Below, piece by piece: positions 1-7,504 of a stretch of DNA of 12,171 nt; the first letter of the stretch is position 1; each line of letters opens with the position of its first letter. The notes beneath the pieces are model-generated. The model searched no databases. It worked only from the letters and a program-made list of their open reading frames with translations, and had not been told where the DNA came from. Location of the stretch: positions 1 to 12,171 of the forward strand of contig CANISN010000031.1 in the NCBI GenBank assembly GCA_947470165.1. The letters run 5' to 3'. A program made the position numbers and the translations under genes. This DNA comes from Burkholderiaceae bacterium (GTDB taxonomy: Bacteria > Pseudomonadota > Gammaproteobacteria > Burkholderiales > Burkholderiaceae).

Positions 1-2230
1 ACTCTAACTTCGTAATACCGATACCATGTTCGCCAGAAATCACACCATCCAATGAGCGGGCTAATTTCATAATCCGATCGACAGCGCGATGAGCATCTTG
101 CAACATCTCATAGTCATCCGAGTTCACTGGAATATTGGTATGCACATTACCGTCACCTGCATGCATATGAAGCGCTATGAATACTCGCTTGCGCAAAATC
201 TTTTTATGGATAGCCTCCAGCTCATTAAGAATTAGCTCAAATGCTAGTCCGCCGAAAATGATTCTCAGTTCGGCGCGGACCTCTGTCTTCCAAGAGGTGC
301 GCAGACTGTAGCTCTGAAGATCTGGAAAATACGTATCCATCTGCGTAAGCCACTCAGTCCATTGCACCCTTACCTTACTAATCAATTCAAGTGCTTGTTG
401 AACGCGATCACCTAAAATTTCTGCAGTTGGGATTTCATAATCTGCGCTTGCCTTACCTAATGGCAAAGTACTCTTTTTTAAGAATGCTTCTAGGCTATCT
501 AGTACTTGCAGTTTGTTTTTAAGGGAGAGTTCGATATTGATACGTTCGATACCGTCGGTATACTCCCCCATGCGAGGCAATGGAATCACCACATCTTCAT
601 TAATCTTGAAAGCATTGGTATGGCGAGCGATCGCAGCGGTACGAGCACGGTCTAACCAGAACTTCTTTCGTGCTTCAGCGCTCACAGCCACAAAGCCCTC
701 ACCAACGCGATTATTGGCCATTCGAACGACTTCACTCGTCGCTGCAGCTACAGCCTCTTCATCATCACCAGCGATATCACCAATCAATACCATCTTAGGC
801 AAGGCATTGCGCTTAGATTTAGTGGAATACCCAACCGCCCTCAAATAGCGATCATCTAAGTGCTCTAAGCCGGCCAGGATTGGGCCACCATTCTTAGTCA
901 GGCCATCAAGGTAAGCCTTAATCTCGACAATACTGGGTATCGCCTCACGTGCTTGTCCAAAAAACTCCAAGCAAACAGTACGCATGTATTTAGGCATCCT
1001 GTGCAAAATCCATGTTGCACTCGTAATTAATCCATCACAGCCTTCCTTTTGAACGCCCGGCAGGCCCGATAAAAACTTATCAGTTACATCCTTGCCCAAA
1101 CCTTCTTTACGGAAGTGCTTGCCCTCTACTTCAAGAATTTCTGTTTTTAAGATTCGTTGGCCGGGCACAGTGGAACCATCTGACCAAGTTAACTGAAAGC
1201 GAACTTTTTCTACAACGTGAATTTTTCCAAGATTGTGATCCAAACGTTCAACATCCAACCAATTGCCGTCTGGATCCACCATACGCCAGCTAGCTAAGTT
1301 ATCTAAGGCTGTACCCCAGAGAACCGCCTTTTTACCACCGGCATTCATAGCGATATTGCCACCAATACAGCTAGCATCAGCAGAAGTAGGATCAACAGCA
1401 AAAACAAGACCAGCACGCTCTGCAGCATCTGCGACTCTGCGAGTCACCACACCAGCGCCCGTAAAGATCGTCGAAACTTCATGATCAACACCAGGCAAAC
1501 GTTTTTGCTGCACGCTATCAATTTGTTCAAGCTTCTCAGTGTTAATGACTGCTGACATGGCATAAAGCGGAATAGCGCCGCCGGTATAACCCGTTCCCCC
1601 TCCACGCGGAATGATCGTCAAGCCCAATTGAACGCAGGCCTTCACTAAACCTGGAATTTCAGATTCGTAATCAGGCTTAAGCACCACAAGTGGAAATTCA
1701 ACACGCCAGTCCGTTGCATCAGTAACGTGTGCTGCACGAGAAACACCATCAAAACAAATATTGTCAGAGGCAGTAATTCGGCCAAGCTCTTTGAGAGCAC
1801 GCTTACGAATCTCGGCAACCTCTTTAAAGCCCTGTTCGAAACTGTCTACTGCCTGATGCGCGGCCTTCAATAAAACCTGCACTTGCTCAGCAGACTCGCC
1901 ACTCGATCTTTTATTCACTTCGCCAAGACGATGCCATAGCGCATCAATCAATAATTGACGGCGATTGGCGTTATCTAACAGATCATCTTGCAAAAAGGGG
2001 TTGCGTTGAACCACCCAAATGTCACCCAATACCTCGAACAACATGCGAGCCGAACGACCAGTGCGACGCACCCCACGCAAATCATTCAGAACGCGCCATG
2101 AATCCTCTCCCAGCAAACGTATGACGATTTCGCGGTCGGAAAAAGAGGTGTAGTTGTAGGGGATTTCTCGAAGGCGGGGTGAACTTGCCTCGGCATCAAG
2201 CAACTGGTTTAAAGCTAAGGGAGCGTTCAT
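1..2230 (-). CDS. FAD/FMN-binding oxidoreductase of the DUF3683 type, partial (3' end outside the window)
   Basis: The frame is open from an ATG at 2230 to the window edge: 743 codons and no stop. The product resembles FAD-linked 2-hydroxyacid dehydrogenases (GlcD/Dld and D-2-hydroxyglutarate dehydrogenase group). Residues 1 to about 150 look like the DUF3683 N-terminal module (start MNAPLAL, then a conserved [12 protein letters not shown] stretch). An FAD-binding PCMH-type domain follows, with the FAD loop [11 protein letters not shown] from residue 208 and an [16 protein letters not shown] stretch. The FAD-oxidase C-terminal domain carries [14 protein letters not shown] and, at the edge, GEHGIG at 733-738. 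Family knowledge: such proteins are long (roughly 1,200-1,300 residues) and continue into Fe-S/cysteine-rich domains, so I expect those beyond position 1. I see no signal peptide, so it is probably cytoplasmic or membrane-associated, passing electrons onward. Substrate unknown. No convincing Shine-Dalgarno precedes the ATG. Fold call firm, DUF3683 label fairly sure, substrate not assignable. Confidence 0.85.
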   Translation of the reverse strand, partial: MNAPLALNQLLDAEASSPRLREIPYNYTSFSDREIVIRLLGEDSWRVLNDLRGVRRTGRSARMLFEVLGDIWVVQRNPFLQDDLLDNANRRQLLIDALWHRLGEVNKRSSGESAEQVQVLLKAAHQAVDSFEQGFKEVAEIRKRALKELGRITASDNICFDGVSRAAHVTDATDWRVEFPLVVLKPDYESEIPGLVKACVQLGLTIIPRGGGTGYTGGAIPLYAMSAVINTEKLEQIDSVQQKRLPGVDHEVSTIFTGAGVVTRRVADAAERAGLVFAVDPTSADASCIGGNIAMNAGGKKAVLWGTALDNLASWRMVDPDGNWLDVERLDHNLGKIHVVEKVRFQLTWSDGSTVPGQRILKTEILEVEGKHFRKEGLGKDVTDKFLSGLPGVQKEGCDGLITSATWILHRMPKYMRTVCLEFFGQAREAIPSIVEIKAYLDGLTKNGGPILAGLEHLDDRYLRAVGYSTKSKRNALPKMVLIGDIAGDDEEAVAAATSEVVRMANNRVGEGFVAVSAEARKKFWLDRARTAAIARHTNAFKINEDVVIPLPRMGEYTDGIERINIELSLKNKLQVLDSLEAFLKKSTLPLGKASADYEIPTAEILGDRVQQALELISKVRVQWTEWLTQMDTYFPDLQSYSLRTSWKTEVRAELRIIFGGLAFELILNELEAIHKKILRKRVFIALHMHAGDGNVHTNIPVNSDDYEMLQDAHRAVDRIMKLARSLDGVISGEHGIGITKLE

Positions 2231-2365
2231 AGCGTCATATTTGGTAAATATGCATTTTAATTGAGTGATCTTGATATTGGCAGGAAACCTAGAAAGATGT
2301 TGACTATAGGTCATAAACCCTTGCAAATTTAAGGGCTTAGAGCCTATTCATGGTACGCTCATCGC
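2231..2365. promoter_or_regulatory. Divergent intergenic region between the FAD oxidoreductase and ilvA
   Basis: This 135-bp AT-rich spacer must carry promoters for both flanking genes. For ilvA there is a good -35-like TTGACT at 2300-2305, but the hexamer 17 bp downstream (GCAAAT, 2323-2328) is a poor -10, so the promoter is only a candidate. The ilvA frame has a stop at 2330-2332 and no start codon between it and the ATG at 2366, which fixes the ilvA start although no Shine-Dalgarno is visible. A tiny inverted repeat (GGCT-TAG-AGCC, near 2334-2344) lies just before the gene. It is too small to call a regulator. I see no leader peptide rich in Ile, Leu, Val or Thr codons, so classical attenuation is not supported. 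Confidence 0.4.
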
Positions 2366-3886
2366 ATGGCAACGAACTATTTAAAGAAAATTTTATCGGC
2401 CCGAGTCTACGATGTGGCCAGGGAAACAGAACTCCAAGTAGCGCCCGAACTGACCAAGCGCTTAGGCAACCAAGTTTTACTTAAAAGAGAGGATAACCAG
2501 CCGGTTTTCTCCTTCAAATTGCGTGGCGCCTATAACAAAATGGCACATTTGCCTCCAGCAGCCCTAAAACGAGGAGTCATTACAGCCTCAGCGGGTAATC
2601 ATGCCCAGGGCGTAGCCCTAGCGGCGGCAAAAATGAAGTGCAAAGCAGTCATCGTGATGCCCCTCACAACACCGAGTGTCAAAATCGACGCAGTCAAGGC
2701 GAGAGGCGGATCTTGGGTCGAGGTGATCTTGCATGGCGAATCCTATAGCGATGCATTCAAATACTCTGAACTTTTGGAGAAAAAACGGAGCTTAGCCTTT
2801 GTTCACCCATTTGATGATCCCGATGTGATTGCTGGTCAAGGAACCATTGCCCAAGAAATCCTTCAACAGCACCAAGAACCAATTGATGCAATCTTTGTGG
2901 CTATTGGTGGTGGCGGTTTAATTGCCGGTATTGGCGAATATGTAAAGGCAGTTAGCCCTAAAACCAAAGTCATCGGGGTTCAGTCAATAGACTCGGATGC
3001 CATGAGAAGATCACTTGAAGCGAATAAGCGCATCGAAATGAAAGATGTTGGTCTCTTTTCAGATGGCACAGCAGTCAAGCTAGTGGGTAAAGAAACCTTT
3101 CGTATTTGCAAACGTGTTGTGGATGACATTGTCACCGTAGATACCGATGAAATCTGCGCAGCTATTAATGATGTCTTTACTGACACACGCAGCATTCTCG
3201 AGCCAGCTGGCGCCCTTGCTATTGCCGGCATGAAAAAATATGTAGAAAAGCATCGCCTTAAAAAGAAAACCCTAGTCGCTATTGCTTGCGGTGCCAATAT
3301 GAATTTCAGCCGTTTGCGCTTTGTGGCAGAGCGTGCAGACGTTGGTGAATCTCGCGAAGCGGTTTTCGCAGTCACCATTCCTGAGGAGCGCGGTTCCTTT
3401 AGACGCTTTTGCGAATTACTTGGCAATCGCAATGTCACTGAATTCAACTATCGTATCGCCGATCAAAGTGAGGCGCATATCTTCGTTGGCATTGGGACGC
3501 AAAAAGCAGCCGATAGTACAGTAATTGCTAGACATTTTCGTAAAGCGAAATTTGCAACGATTGACCTGACTCATGATGAGCTTGCCAAGTCTCACCTGCG
3601 TCATATGGTGGGTGGTCGCTCTATGCTGGCAAAAGATGAGTTGCTATACCGCTTTGAATTTCCTGAGCGTCCAGGTGCGCTAATGAAATTCCTCACCAGC
3701 ATGGCGCCCAATTGGAATATTAGTCTTTTTCATTATCGTAATCACGGTGCTGACTATGGCCGCATCTTAATAGGAATTCAGGTTCCTCAGAATGAGCAGA
3801 AGAAATTTCAAAAGTTTTTAGCTTCGCTCGGTTATCCGCATTGGGATGAAACCGATAACCCTGCTTATCGTCTGTTTCTAAATTGA
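2366..3886 (+). CDS. ilvA: Threonine ammonia-lyase, biosynthetic long form (IlvA)
   Basis: A PLP enzyme that deaminates L-threonine to 2-oxobutanoate and ammonia, the first committed step of isoleucine synthesis, in the cytosol. At 506 residues it matches the long E. coli form (514). The fold-type II catalytic domain covers about residues 1-320: the PLP lysine is K51 in SFKLRGAYNKM, SAGNHAQGVA is at 75-84, and the phosphate-binding glycine loop GGGGL is at 181-185. Two ACT-like regulatory domains follow, about 331-405 (beginning EAVFAVTIPEERGSF) and about 425-503 (LLYRFEFPERPGALMKF). The end, NPAYRLFL, is typical of the family. The paired ACT-like domains are those that bind isoleucine and valine in the biosynthetic enzyme, so feedback inhibition by isoleucine is expected; the short catabolic TdcB type lacks this arrangement. 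The gene is 14 bp ahead of the nucleotidase gene and probably leads an operon. No frameshift or missing key residue is seen. Confidence 0.97.
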   Translation: MATNYLKKILSARVYDVARETELQVAPELTKRLGNQVLLKREDNQPVFSFKLRGAYNKMAHLPPAALKRGVITASAGNHAQGVALAAAKMKCKAVIVMPLTTPSVKIDAVKARGGSWVEVILHGESYSDAFKYSELLEKKRSLAFVHPFDDPDVIAGQGTIAQEILQQHQEPIDAIFVAIGGGGLIAGIGEYVKAVSPKTKVIGVQSIDSDAMRRSLEANKRIEMKDVGLFSDGTAVKLVGKETFRICKRVVDDIVTVDTDEICAAINDVFTDTRSILEPAGALAIAGMKKYVEKHRLKKKTLVAIACGANMNFSRLRFVAERADVGESREAVFAVTIPEERGSFRRFCELLGNRNVTEFNYRIADQSEAHIFVGIGTQKAADSTVIARHFRKAKFATIDLTHDELAKSHLRHMVGGRSMLAKDELLYRFEFPERPGALMKFLTSMAPNWNISLFHYRNHGADYGRILIGIQVPQNEQKKFQKFLASLGYPHWDETDNPAYRLFLN

Positions 3887-3900
3887 GATGTAATTCGTAA

Positions 3901-4809
3901 ATGTCATACACACTTAACGGAAAACTCGTTGTTGCGATTTCATCGCGCGCGCTATTTGATTTTGAAGAAGAAAATCGTATCTTCGAATCTACCGATGACA
4001 GCGCCTATATGAAGCTGCAACTAGAGCGCTTATCTAAAGCTGCTCAGACCGGAGTTGCCTTTCCACTGGTAAAGAAGTTGCTAGCCTTCAATGAAGAAGG
4101 CGAGCAACGGGTTGAAGTGGTAATCCTGTCGCGCAATGACCCCGTTAGCGGTCTTCGAGTCTTCCGCTCTGCTGAGCATCATGGCTTACACCTGGAGCGT
4201 GGTGTATTCACGCGCGGGCGACCACCCTACCACTATTTACGTTCACTGCACGCCAACCTATTTCTCTCGGCAAACGAAGATGATGTCCGAGCAACAATTG
4301 ATGCGGGCTTTCCCGCAGCGCGTGTCTACCCAGAATCGAGTAAGACCGCAGAGTCTCACCCTAATGAAGTCCGCATTGCCTTTGACGGAGATGCAGTCCT
4401 TTTTTCTGACGAAGCAGAGCAAGTGTTTCAGAGTGAAGGTTTAGTAGCTTTTGTTGATCATGAAAGCAAGAAGGCTGCTATTCCTTTACCGCCTGGTCCA
4501 TTTAAACCTTTACTAGAGGCACTGCATCACTTGCAACGCTCTACTAGCGAGAAAGGTATGCGGATCCGCACCGCCCTGGTAACCGCTCGATCAGCGCCTG
4601 CCCATGAACGGGCTATTCGTACTTTGATGGCCTGGGGTATTGATGTCGATGAAGCGATGTTCCTCGGCGGACTTTCTAAAAGCGAATTCCTCCGCGAGTT
4701 TGAGCCAGACTTTTTCTTTGATGATCAAACTGGTCACTGCCAGTCTGCGGCATCCGTAGCACCTACTGGTCATGTCGTATCTGGCGTATCCAATAAACCG
4801 AAAAGCTAA
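3901..4809 (+). CDS. 5'-nucleotidase, cN-I family
   Basis: A 302-residue protein resembling the cytosolic 5'-nucleotidase I family (Pfam 5-nucleotidase, PF06189), which dephosphorylates nucleoside 5'-monophosphates. The vertebrate member cN-IA prefers AMP. A HAD-like catalytic set is visible in the second half. FDGDAVLF at 161-168 gives the D162-x-D164 nucleophile pair, LVTARSAP at 226-233 holds the motif II threonine T228, K260 is a candidate motif III lysine, and DFFFDDQ at 270-276 supplies acidic metal ligands. The N-terminal half carries the family stretches VAISSRALFDFEEEN (11-25) and GVFTRGRPPYHY (101-112). No signal peptide or membrane segment is seen, so it is cytosolic. An in-frame stop at 3898-3900 directly before the ATG makes 3901 the earliest possible start. 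The 14-bp gap after ilvA and 37-bp gap before queF suggest co-transcription. The bacterial substrate and role are not established by the sequence. Confidence 0.88.
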   Translation: MSYTLNGKLVVAISSRALFDFEEENRIFESTDDSAYMKLQLERLSKAAQTGVAFPLVKKLLAFNEEGEQRVEVVILSRNDPVSGLRVFRSAEHHGLHLERGVFTRGRPPYHYLRSLHANLFLSANEDDVRATIDAGFPAARVYPESSKTAESHPNEVRIAFDGDAVLFSDEAEQVFQSEGLVAFVDHESKKAAIPLPPGPFKPLLEALHHLQRSTSEKGMRIRTALVTARSAPAHERAIRTLMAWGIDVDEAMFLGGLSKSEFLREFEPDFFFDDQTGHCQSAASVAPTGHVVSGVSNKPKS

Positions 4810-4846
4810 GTAGCCTATTAGTCAAGCAACAAAATCAATTTATTTC

Positions 4847-5674
4847 ATGGCAATACTTCCCCTCGGTCTAGCTTCGCAATATCCCGATCAATATGATCCA
4901 AGCTTGCTCTTTCCTATTCCACGCGCTGAGAATCGACTCAAGCTAGGTATCAAGCCAGGGCAAGCCTTGCCATTTGTTGGGGTTGATATTTGGAATGCCT
5001 TTGAGCTGAGTTGGCTTAATAAAAAAGGGAAGCCGCAGATTGCTTTAGCGGAGTTTCAAGTGCCAGCAGATTCACCGAATATGATTGAATCTAAGTCATT
5101 CAAGCTTTATCTCAATAGCTTCAATAGCGCTCGTTTTGAAGATGAAGCTAAAGTACAAGAGAGATTAATAACTGATTTATCGGCGGTTGCCGGCAGCAAA
5201 ATTTCTACCCGCATTAATCTAACTGAAGCTGTTGCGAAAAAGGGCATCCAAGAAATGAGTGGAGTCCTCATGGATCGTCTCGATATTGAGGTGGATCCAA
5301 AATTGTCGGCAGATCCTGCGCTACTCGAAGTAAATGAAGCATTTGGACCCATCGAGCAGTGCTTAGTTTCTCATTTACTCAAATCGAATTGCCCGGTCAC
5401 CGGTCAACCTGACTGGGCAAGCATACAAATTCGTTACCAAGGACGCCCAATCCTTGAAGAAGGTTTATTGCGCTATCTGATCGGCTTTAGACAATTAGGT
5501 GAGTTTCATGAGCATTGTGTTGAAACGATTTTTTGTGACATTAAGCGTCAGTGCAAACCAGATAAACTCTCGGTCTATGCTCGCTATACTCGCCGCGGCG
5601 GCCTAGATATCAACCCCTTTCGCACCGATCACAATGCGCCTTGGCCTGATAACACGCGCCATGCAAGACAGTAA
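4847..5674 (+). CDS. queF: NADPH-dependent 7-cyano-7-deazaguanine reductase, long form (QueF)
   Basis: Reduces the nitrile of preQ0 to the aminomethyl group of preQ1 using two NADPH, a step of queuosine synthesis that modifies the wobble base of GUN-anticodon tRNAs. At 275 residues it is the long, tandem T-fold form of E. coli (about 282), not the short Bacillus type. The QueF signature ESKSFKLYLNSFN (81-93) belongs to the NADPH-binding part. The nucleophile that forms the thioimide is C182 in SNCPVTGQPDW, and the acid/base aspartate is D189, seven residues later as in the family. FHE at 220-222 is the conserved substrate-contact motif. The tail GGLDINPFR (251-259) is also conserved. No alternative start exists upstream before an in-frame stop. 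It is the last gene of the ilvA cluster, followed at once by a strong terminator. No preQ1 riboswitch is expected or visible in the 37-bp spacer before it. Confidence 0.97.
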   Translation: MAILPLGLASQYPDQYDPSLLFPIPRAENRLKLGIKPGQALPFVGVDIWNAFELSWLNKKGKPQIALAEFQVPADSPNMIESKSFKLYLNSFNSARFEDEAKVQERLITDLSAVAGSKISTRINLTEAVAKKGIQEMSGVLMDRLDIEVDPKLSADPALLEVNEAFGPIEQCLVSHLLKSNCPVTGQPDWASIQIRYQGRPILEEGLLRYLIGFRQLGEFHEHCVETIFCDIKRQCKPDKLSVYARYTRRGGLDINPFRTDHNAPWPDNTRHARQ

Positions 5675-5692
5675 TACAAGCTGCAGATAAAT

Positions 5693-5718
5693 AAAAAGCC
5701 CTTATAAAAGGGCTTTTT
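5693..5718. terminator. Bidirectional intrinsic terminator between queF and ssb
   Basis: A perfect 11-bp inverted repeat: the left arm AAAAAGCCCTT (5693-5703) pairs with the right arm AAGGGCTTTTT (5708-5718) around a 4-nt ATAA loop. The GC-rich core is followed by a run of five T on the plus strand (ending queF transcripts 19 bp after the stop). On the minus strand it is followed by TTTTTATTTAT (ending ssb transcripts about 30 bp after that stop). It is the only clear factor-independent terminator in the window and sits between two convergent units. Confidence 0.93.
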
Positions 5719-5747
5719 ACATAAGGAAGCACTAGTTCACAAAATCA

Positions 5748-6203
5748 TTAAAACGGAATATCGTCATCCATTGCACCAAGAGATGCTGCATTAGCAGATG
5801 CTGGAGCAGATTGATCAGCCGGCTTTGAGCGGCTGTAGCTTTCACCACCATCACCACTGCCACCTACCGGCTTGCCACCAAGCATTTGCATTGTTTCTGC
5901 AACGATCTCAGTAGAGTATTTTTCTTGACCACTAGCATCAGTCCATTTACGTGTACGCAAACGGCCTTCAACGTAAACCTGTGAACCTTTTTTAAGATAC
6001 TGACCAGCGATCTCTGCAAGCTTTCCAAAGAATGCAACACGGTGCCATTCTGTAGTTTCTTTCATTTCGCCAGACTGCTTATCCTTGTAACGATCTGATG
6101 TCGCCACTGAAATGTTTGTTACAGCGTCGCCGCTTGGCATATAGCGAGTTTCTGGATCGCGTCCTACGTTACCTACGATGATGACCTTATTTACCGAAGC
6201 CAT
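5748..6203 (-). CDS. ssb: Single-stranded DNA-binding protein (SSB)
   Basis: Coats single-stranded DNA during replication, recombination and repair, and recruits partners through its C-terminal tip. The 151-residue protein has an N-terminal OB fold (about 1-110) starting [18 protein letters not shown]. It has the stacking aromatics W53, F59 and W87, which match E. coli W54, F60 and W88 after a one-residue shift. A short Gly/Ser/Ala-rich linker (about 111-144) leads to the acidic tip MDDDIPF, the conserved protein-interaction tail. The linker is shorter than in E. coli (178 residues in total). It lies 79 bp downstream of the MFS gene on the same strand with no terminator between, so read-through is possible, but a high-demand protein probably also has its own promoter in that AT-rich spacer. 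I could not place a convincing one. Translation stop and terminator stem are about 30 bp apart. Confidence 0.98.
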   Translation of the reverse strand: MASVNKVIIVGNVGRDPETRYMPSGDAVTNISVATSDRYKDKQSGEMKETTEWHRVAFFGKLAEIAGQYLKKGSQVYVEGRLRTRKWTDASGQEKYSTEIVAETMQMLGGKPVGGSGDGGESYSRSKPADQSAPASANAASLGAMDDDIPF

Positions 6204-6207
6204 GTTG

Positions 6208-6213
6208 TCTCCC
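6208..6213 (-). promoter_or_regulatory. Shine-Dalgarno of ssb
   Basis: On the minus strand GGGAGA stands four bases before the ssb ATG (GGAG core five bases before). It is the only strong ribosome-binding site in the window and fits a protein needed in quantity. It also confirms the ATG at 6203 as the start. Confidence 0.8.
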
Positions 6214-6282
6214 GAAGAAAAATGATGATATGAATTAAATCTGAGATGCAGCTAAAAATATATTCAATACGTAAAGCTACGG

Positions 6283-7467
6283 CTATGCCTTTGCTGCTAA
6301 ATCCTTTTGATCAACTACTTTCGCAGGTAATTCGCGCATCGACCAAGCAATTATAAGCCAGCATAAAAGCATCGCTGCACCCATAACAAAGACTGATAGG
6401 TCACCATGGCTATCCATTAGCAAACCCCCCATTACAGCCCCCGTAAAGAGCCCAATCGACTGGGTAGTGTTGTAAATACCGAGAGCAGTTCCCTTGGATT
6501 CTTTTGCATAACGAGTCACTAAGGAGGGTTGCAGAGCCTCTAGTAGATTAAAGCCTATAAAGTAAATCAGCAATGCCACTGCGATTAGCATTACGGATGA
6601 AGCTTGAGTGAAGATGATTTCAGCAATCACTAGAAGAATGATAGCTATCAATAAGACAAGTCGTATACGTTGCTTTTTTTCTCCGTAAATTAAGAGCGGA
6701 ACCATAAATATAAAAGAGAGTAAAACGACTGATAAATAAATTTGCCAATGCGCACTAAGCGGAAAACCTGCTTGCTCTAACAAGCGAGGTACCACTAAAA
6801 ACATGGCTACTTGGGTGGCATTTAAAACAAATACTCCTATATTTAAGCGCATGAGCTCTGGGCGAAGAAAGACCACTTTGAGCGAATCTTGCTGAGCATG
6901 TATTTCAGGCCGATTATTTGGCAATACAAAATAGGCCACTACCATCGCTACAGCACCTAAGATCGCCAATACCAAAAACATCCCACTTAAGCTAATCATG
7001 CGATAAAGCGGGGCAGCAACAACCAGCGAAACAGCAAAAGATAAAGAAATACTGGCACCGACCAAGGCCATTGCTTGACTGCGAACTTGCTCCCGAGTCA
7101 GATCGGCAACCCAAGCCGAAACAGCCGCAGAAATGGCGCCAGCACCCATTACACCTCTACCAATGGAGATCCAAAGCAAATCATCCTTAGCAGCACAAAT
7201 TAAGGCTCCCGCAACAAAGAGGGATAGGCCCCATAAAACGACCTTTTTTCGTCCGATTCGATCAGAAAGCCTGCCTAAGGGAATATGGAAGCAAGCCTGA
7301 ACAATATTGAAAATTCCTAGTGCCAGCCCTATGAAGAAGGCTTGATCGCCTCCAGGTAAATCTTTGGCATGAATGCTAAAAACGGGTAATAGCAAGAAAA
7401 GGCCCAGCATACGTAGGCCAAAGATGCCTGCCAAGGCTAAAGCGGAGCGAAGTTCAGAAGGATTCAT
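6283..7467 (-). CDS. MFS transporter, YajR-like, without the C-terminal YAM domain
   Basis: A 394-residue inner-membrane protein with about twelve hydrophobic segments, expected to move a small molecule by proton-coupled transport. Motif A is clear between helices 2 and 3: GRLSDRIGRKK at 65-75, with conserved D69 and R73. The region 303-343 (FIGFNLLEALQPSLVTR, then GTALGIYNTTQSIGLF) resembles E. coli YajR as I recall it. YajR is longer (454 residues) because of a cytoplasmic YAM domain after helix 12. This protein ends about 15-20 residues after the last helix, so that domain is absent. The start at 7467 is favoured because the next methionine (M20) would cut into helix 1. It is divergent from uvrA across 37 bp and lies upstream of ssb. 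Substrate unknown; drug efflux is the default annotation for such proteins but is not shown by the sequence. Confidence 0.9.
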   Translation of the reverse strand: MNPSELRSALALAGIFGLRMLGLFLLLPVFSIHAKDLPGGDQAFFIGLALGIFNIVQACFHIPLGRLSDRIGRKKVVLWGLSLFVAGALICAAKDDLLWISIGRGVMGAGAISAAVSAWVADLTREQVRSQAMALVGASISLSFAVSLVVAAPLYRMISLSGMFLVLAILGAVAMVVAYFVLPNNRPEIHAQQDSLKVVFLRPELMRLNIGVFVLNATQVAMFLVVPRLLEQAGFPLSAHWQIYLSVVLLSFIFMVPLLIYGEKKQRIRLVLLIAIILLVIAEIIFTQASSVMLIAVALLIYFIGFNLLEALQPSLVTRYAKESKGTALGIYNTTQSIGLFTGAVMGGLLMDSHGDLSVFVMGAAMLLCWLIIAWSMRELPAKVVDQKDLAAKA

Positions 7468-7504
7468 GGGAAAGAGCTATATTAACAAGTTACGCTAAAA
7501 AATC
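7468..7504. promoter_or_regulatory. Compact divergent spacer between the MFS gene and uvrA
   Basis: Only 37 bp separate the two start codons. The core GCTATATTAAC contains a -10-like TATATT on the plus strand (7478-7483) and an overlapping -10-like TAATAT on the minus strand (7484-7479). The -35 partners would have to lie inside the opposite coding sequences, and none is good (best for uvrA: TTCAGA at 7453-7458, spacer 19). No LexA box of CTGT-N8-ACAG form is seen. An in-frame stop at 7496-7498 makes 7505 the first possible uvrA start. Confidence 0.35.

Noticed and set aside
513..1484. Plus-strand reading frames of 111 and 73 codons opposite the FAD oxidoreductase
   Set aside because: The minus strand there encodes continuous FAD-oxidase sequence with recognised motifs, so these frames are antisense shadows.
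2350..2366. Upstream ATG at 2350 as a leader peptide or regulatory small frame before ilvA
   Set aside because: It runs into ilvA in another frame, is not rich in branched-chain amino-acid codons, and has no ribosome-binding site.
2980..3447. 155-codon minus-strand reading frame inside ilvA
   Set aside because: It lies wholly within a confidently assigned gene, has low-complexity Ser/Arg-rich content and resembles no family. It is a shadow of ilvA.
6204..6282. Defined ssb promoter in the MFS/ssb spacer
   Set aside because: A TTGAAT is visible on the minus strand, but the hexamer 17 bp downstream (TCAGAT) is a poor -10, so I do not call a promoter.
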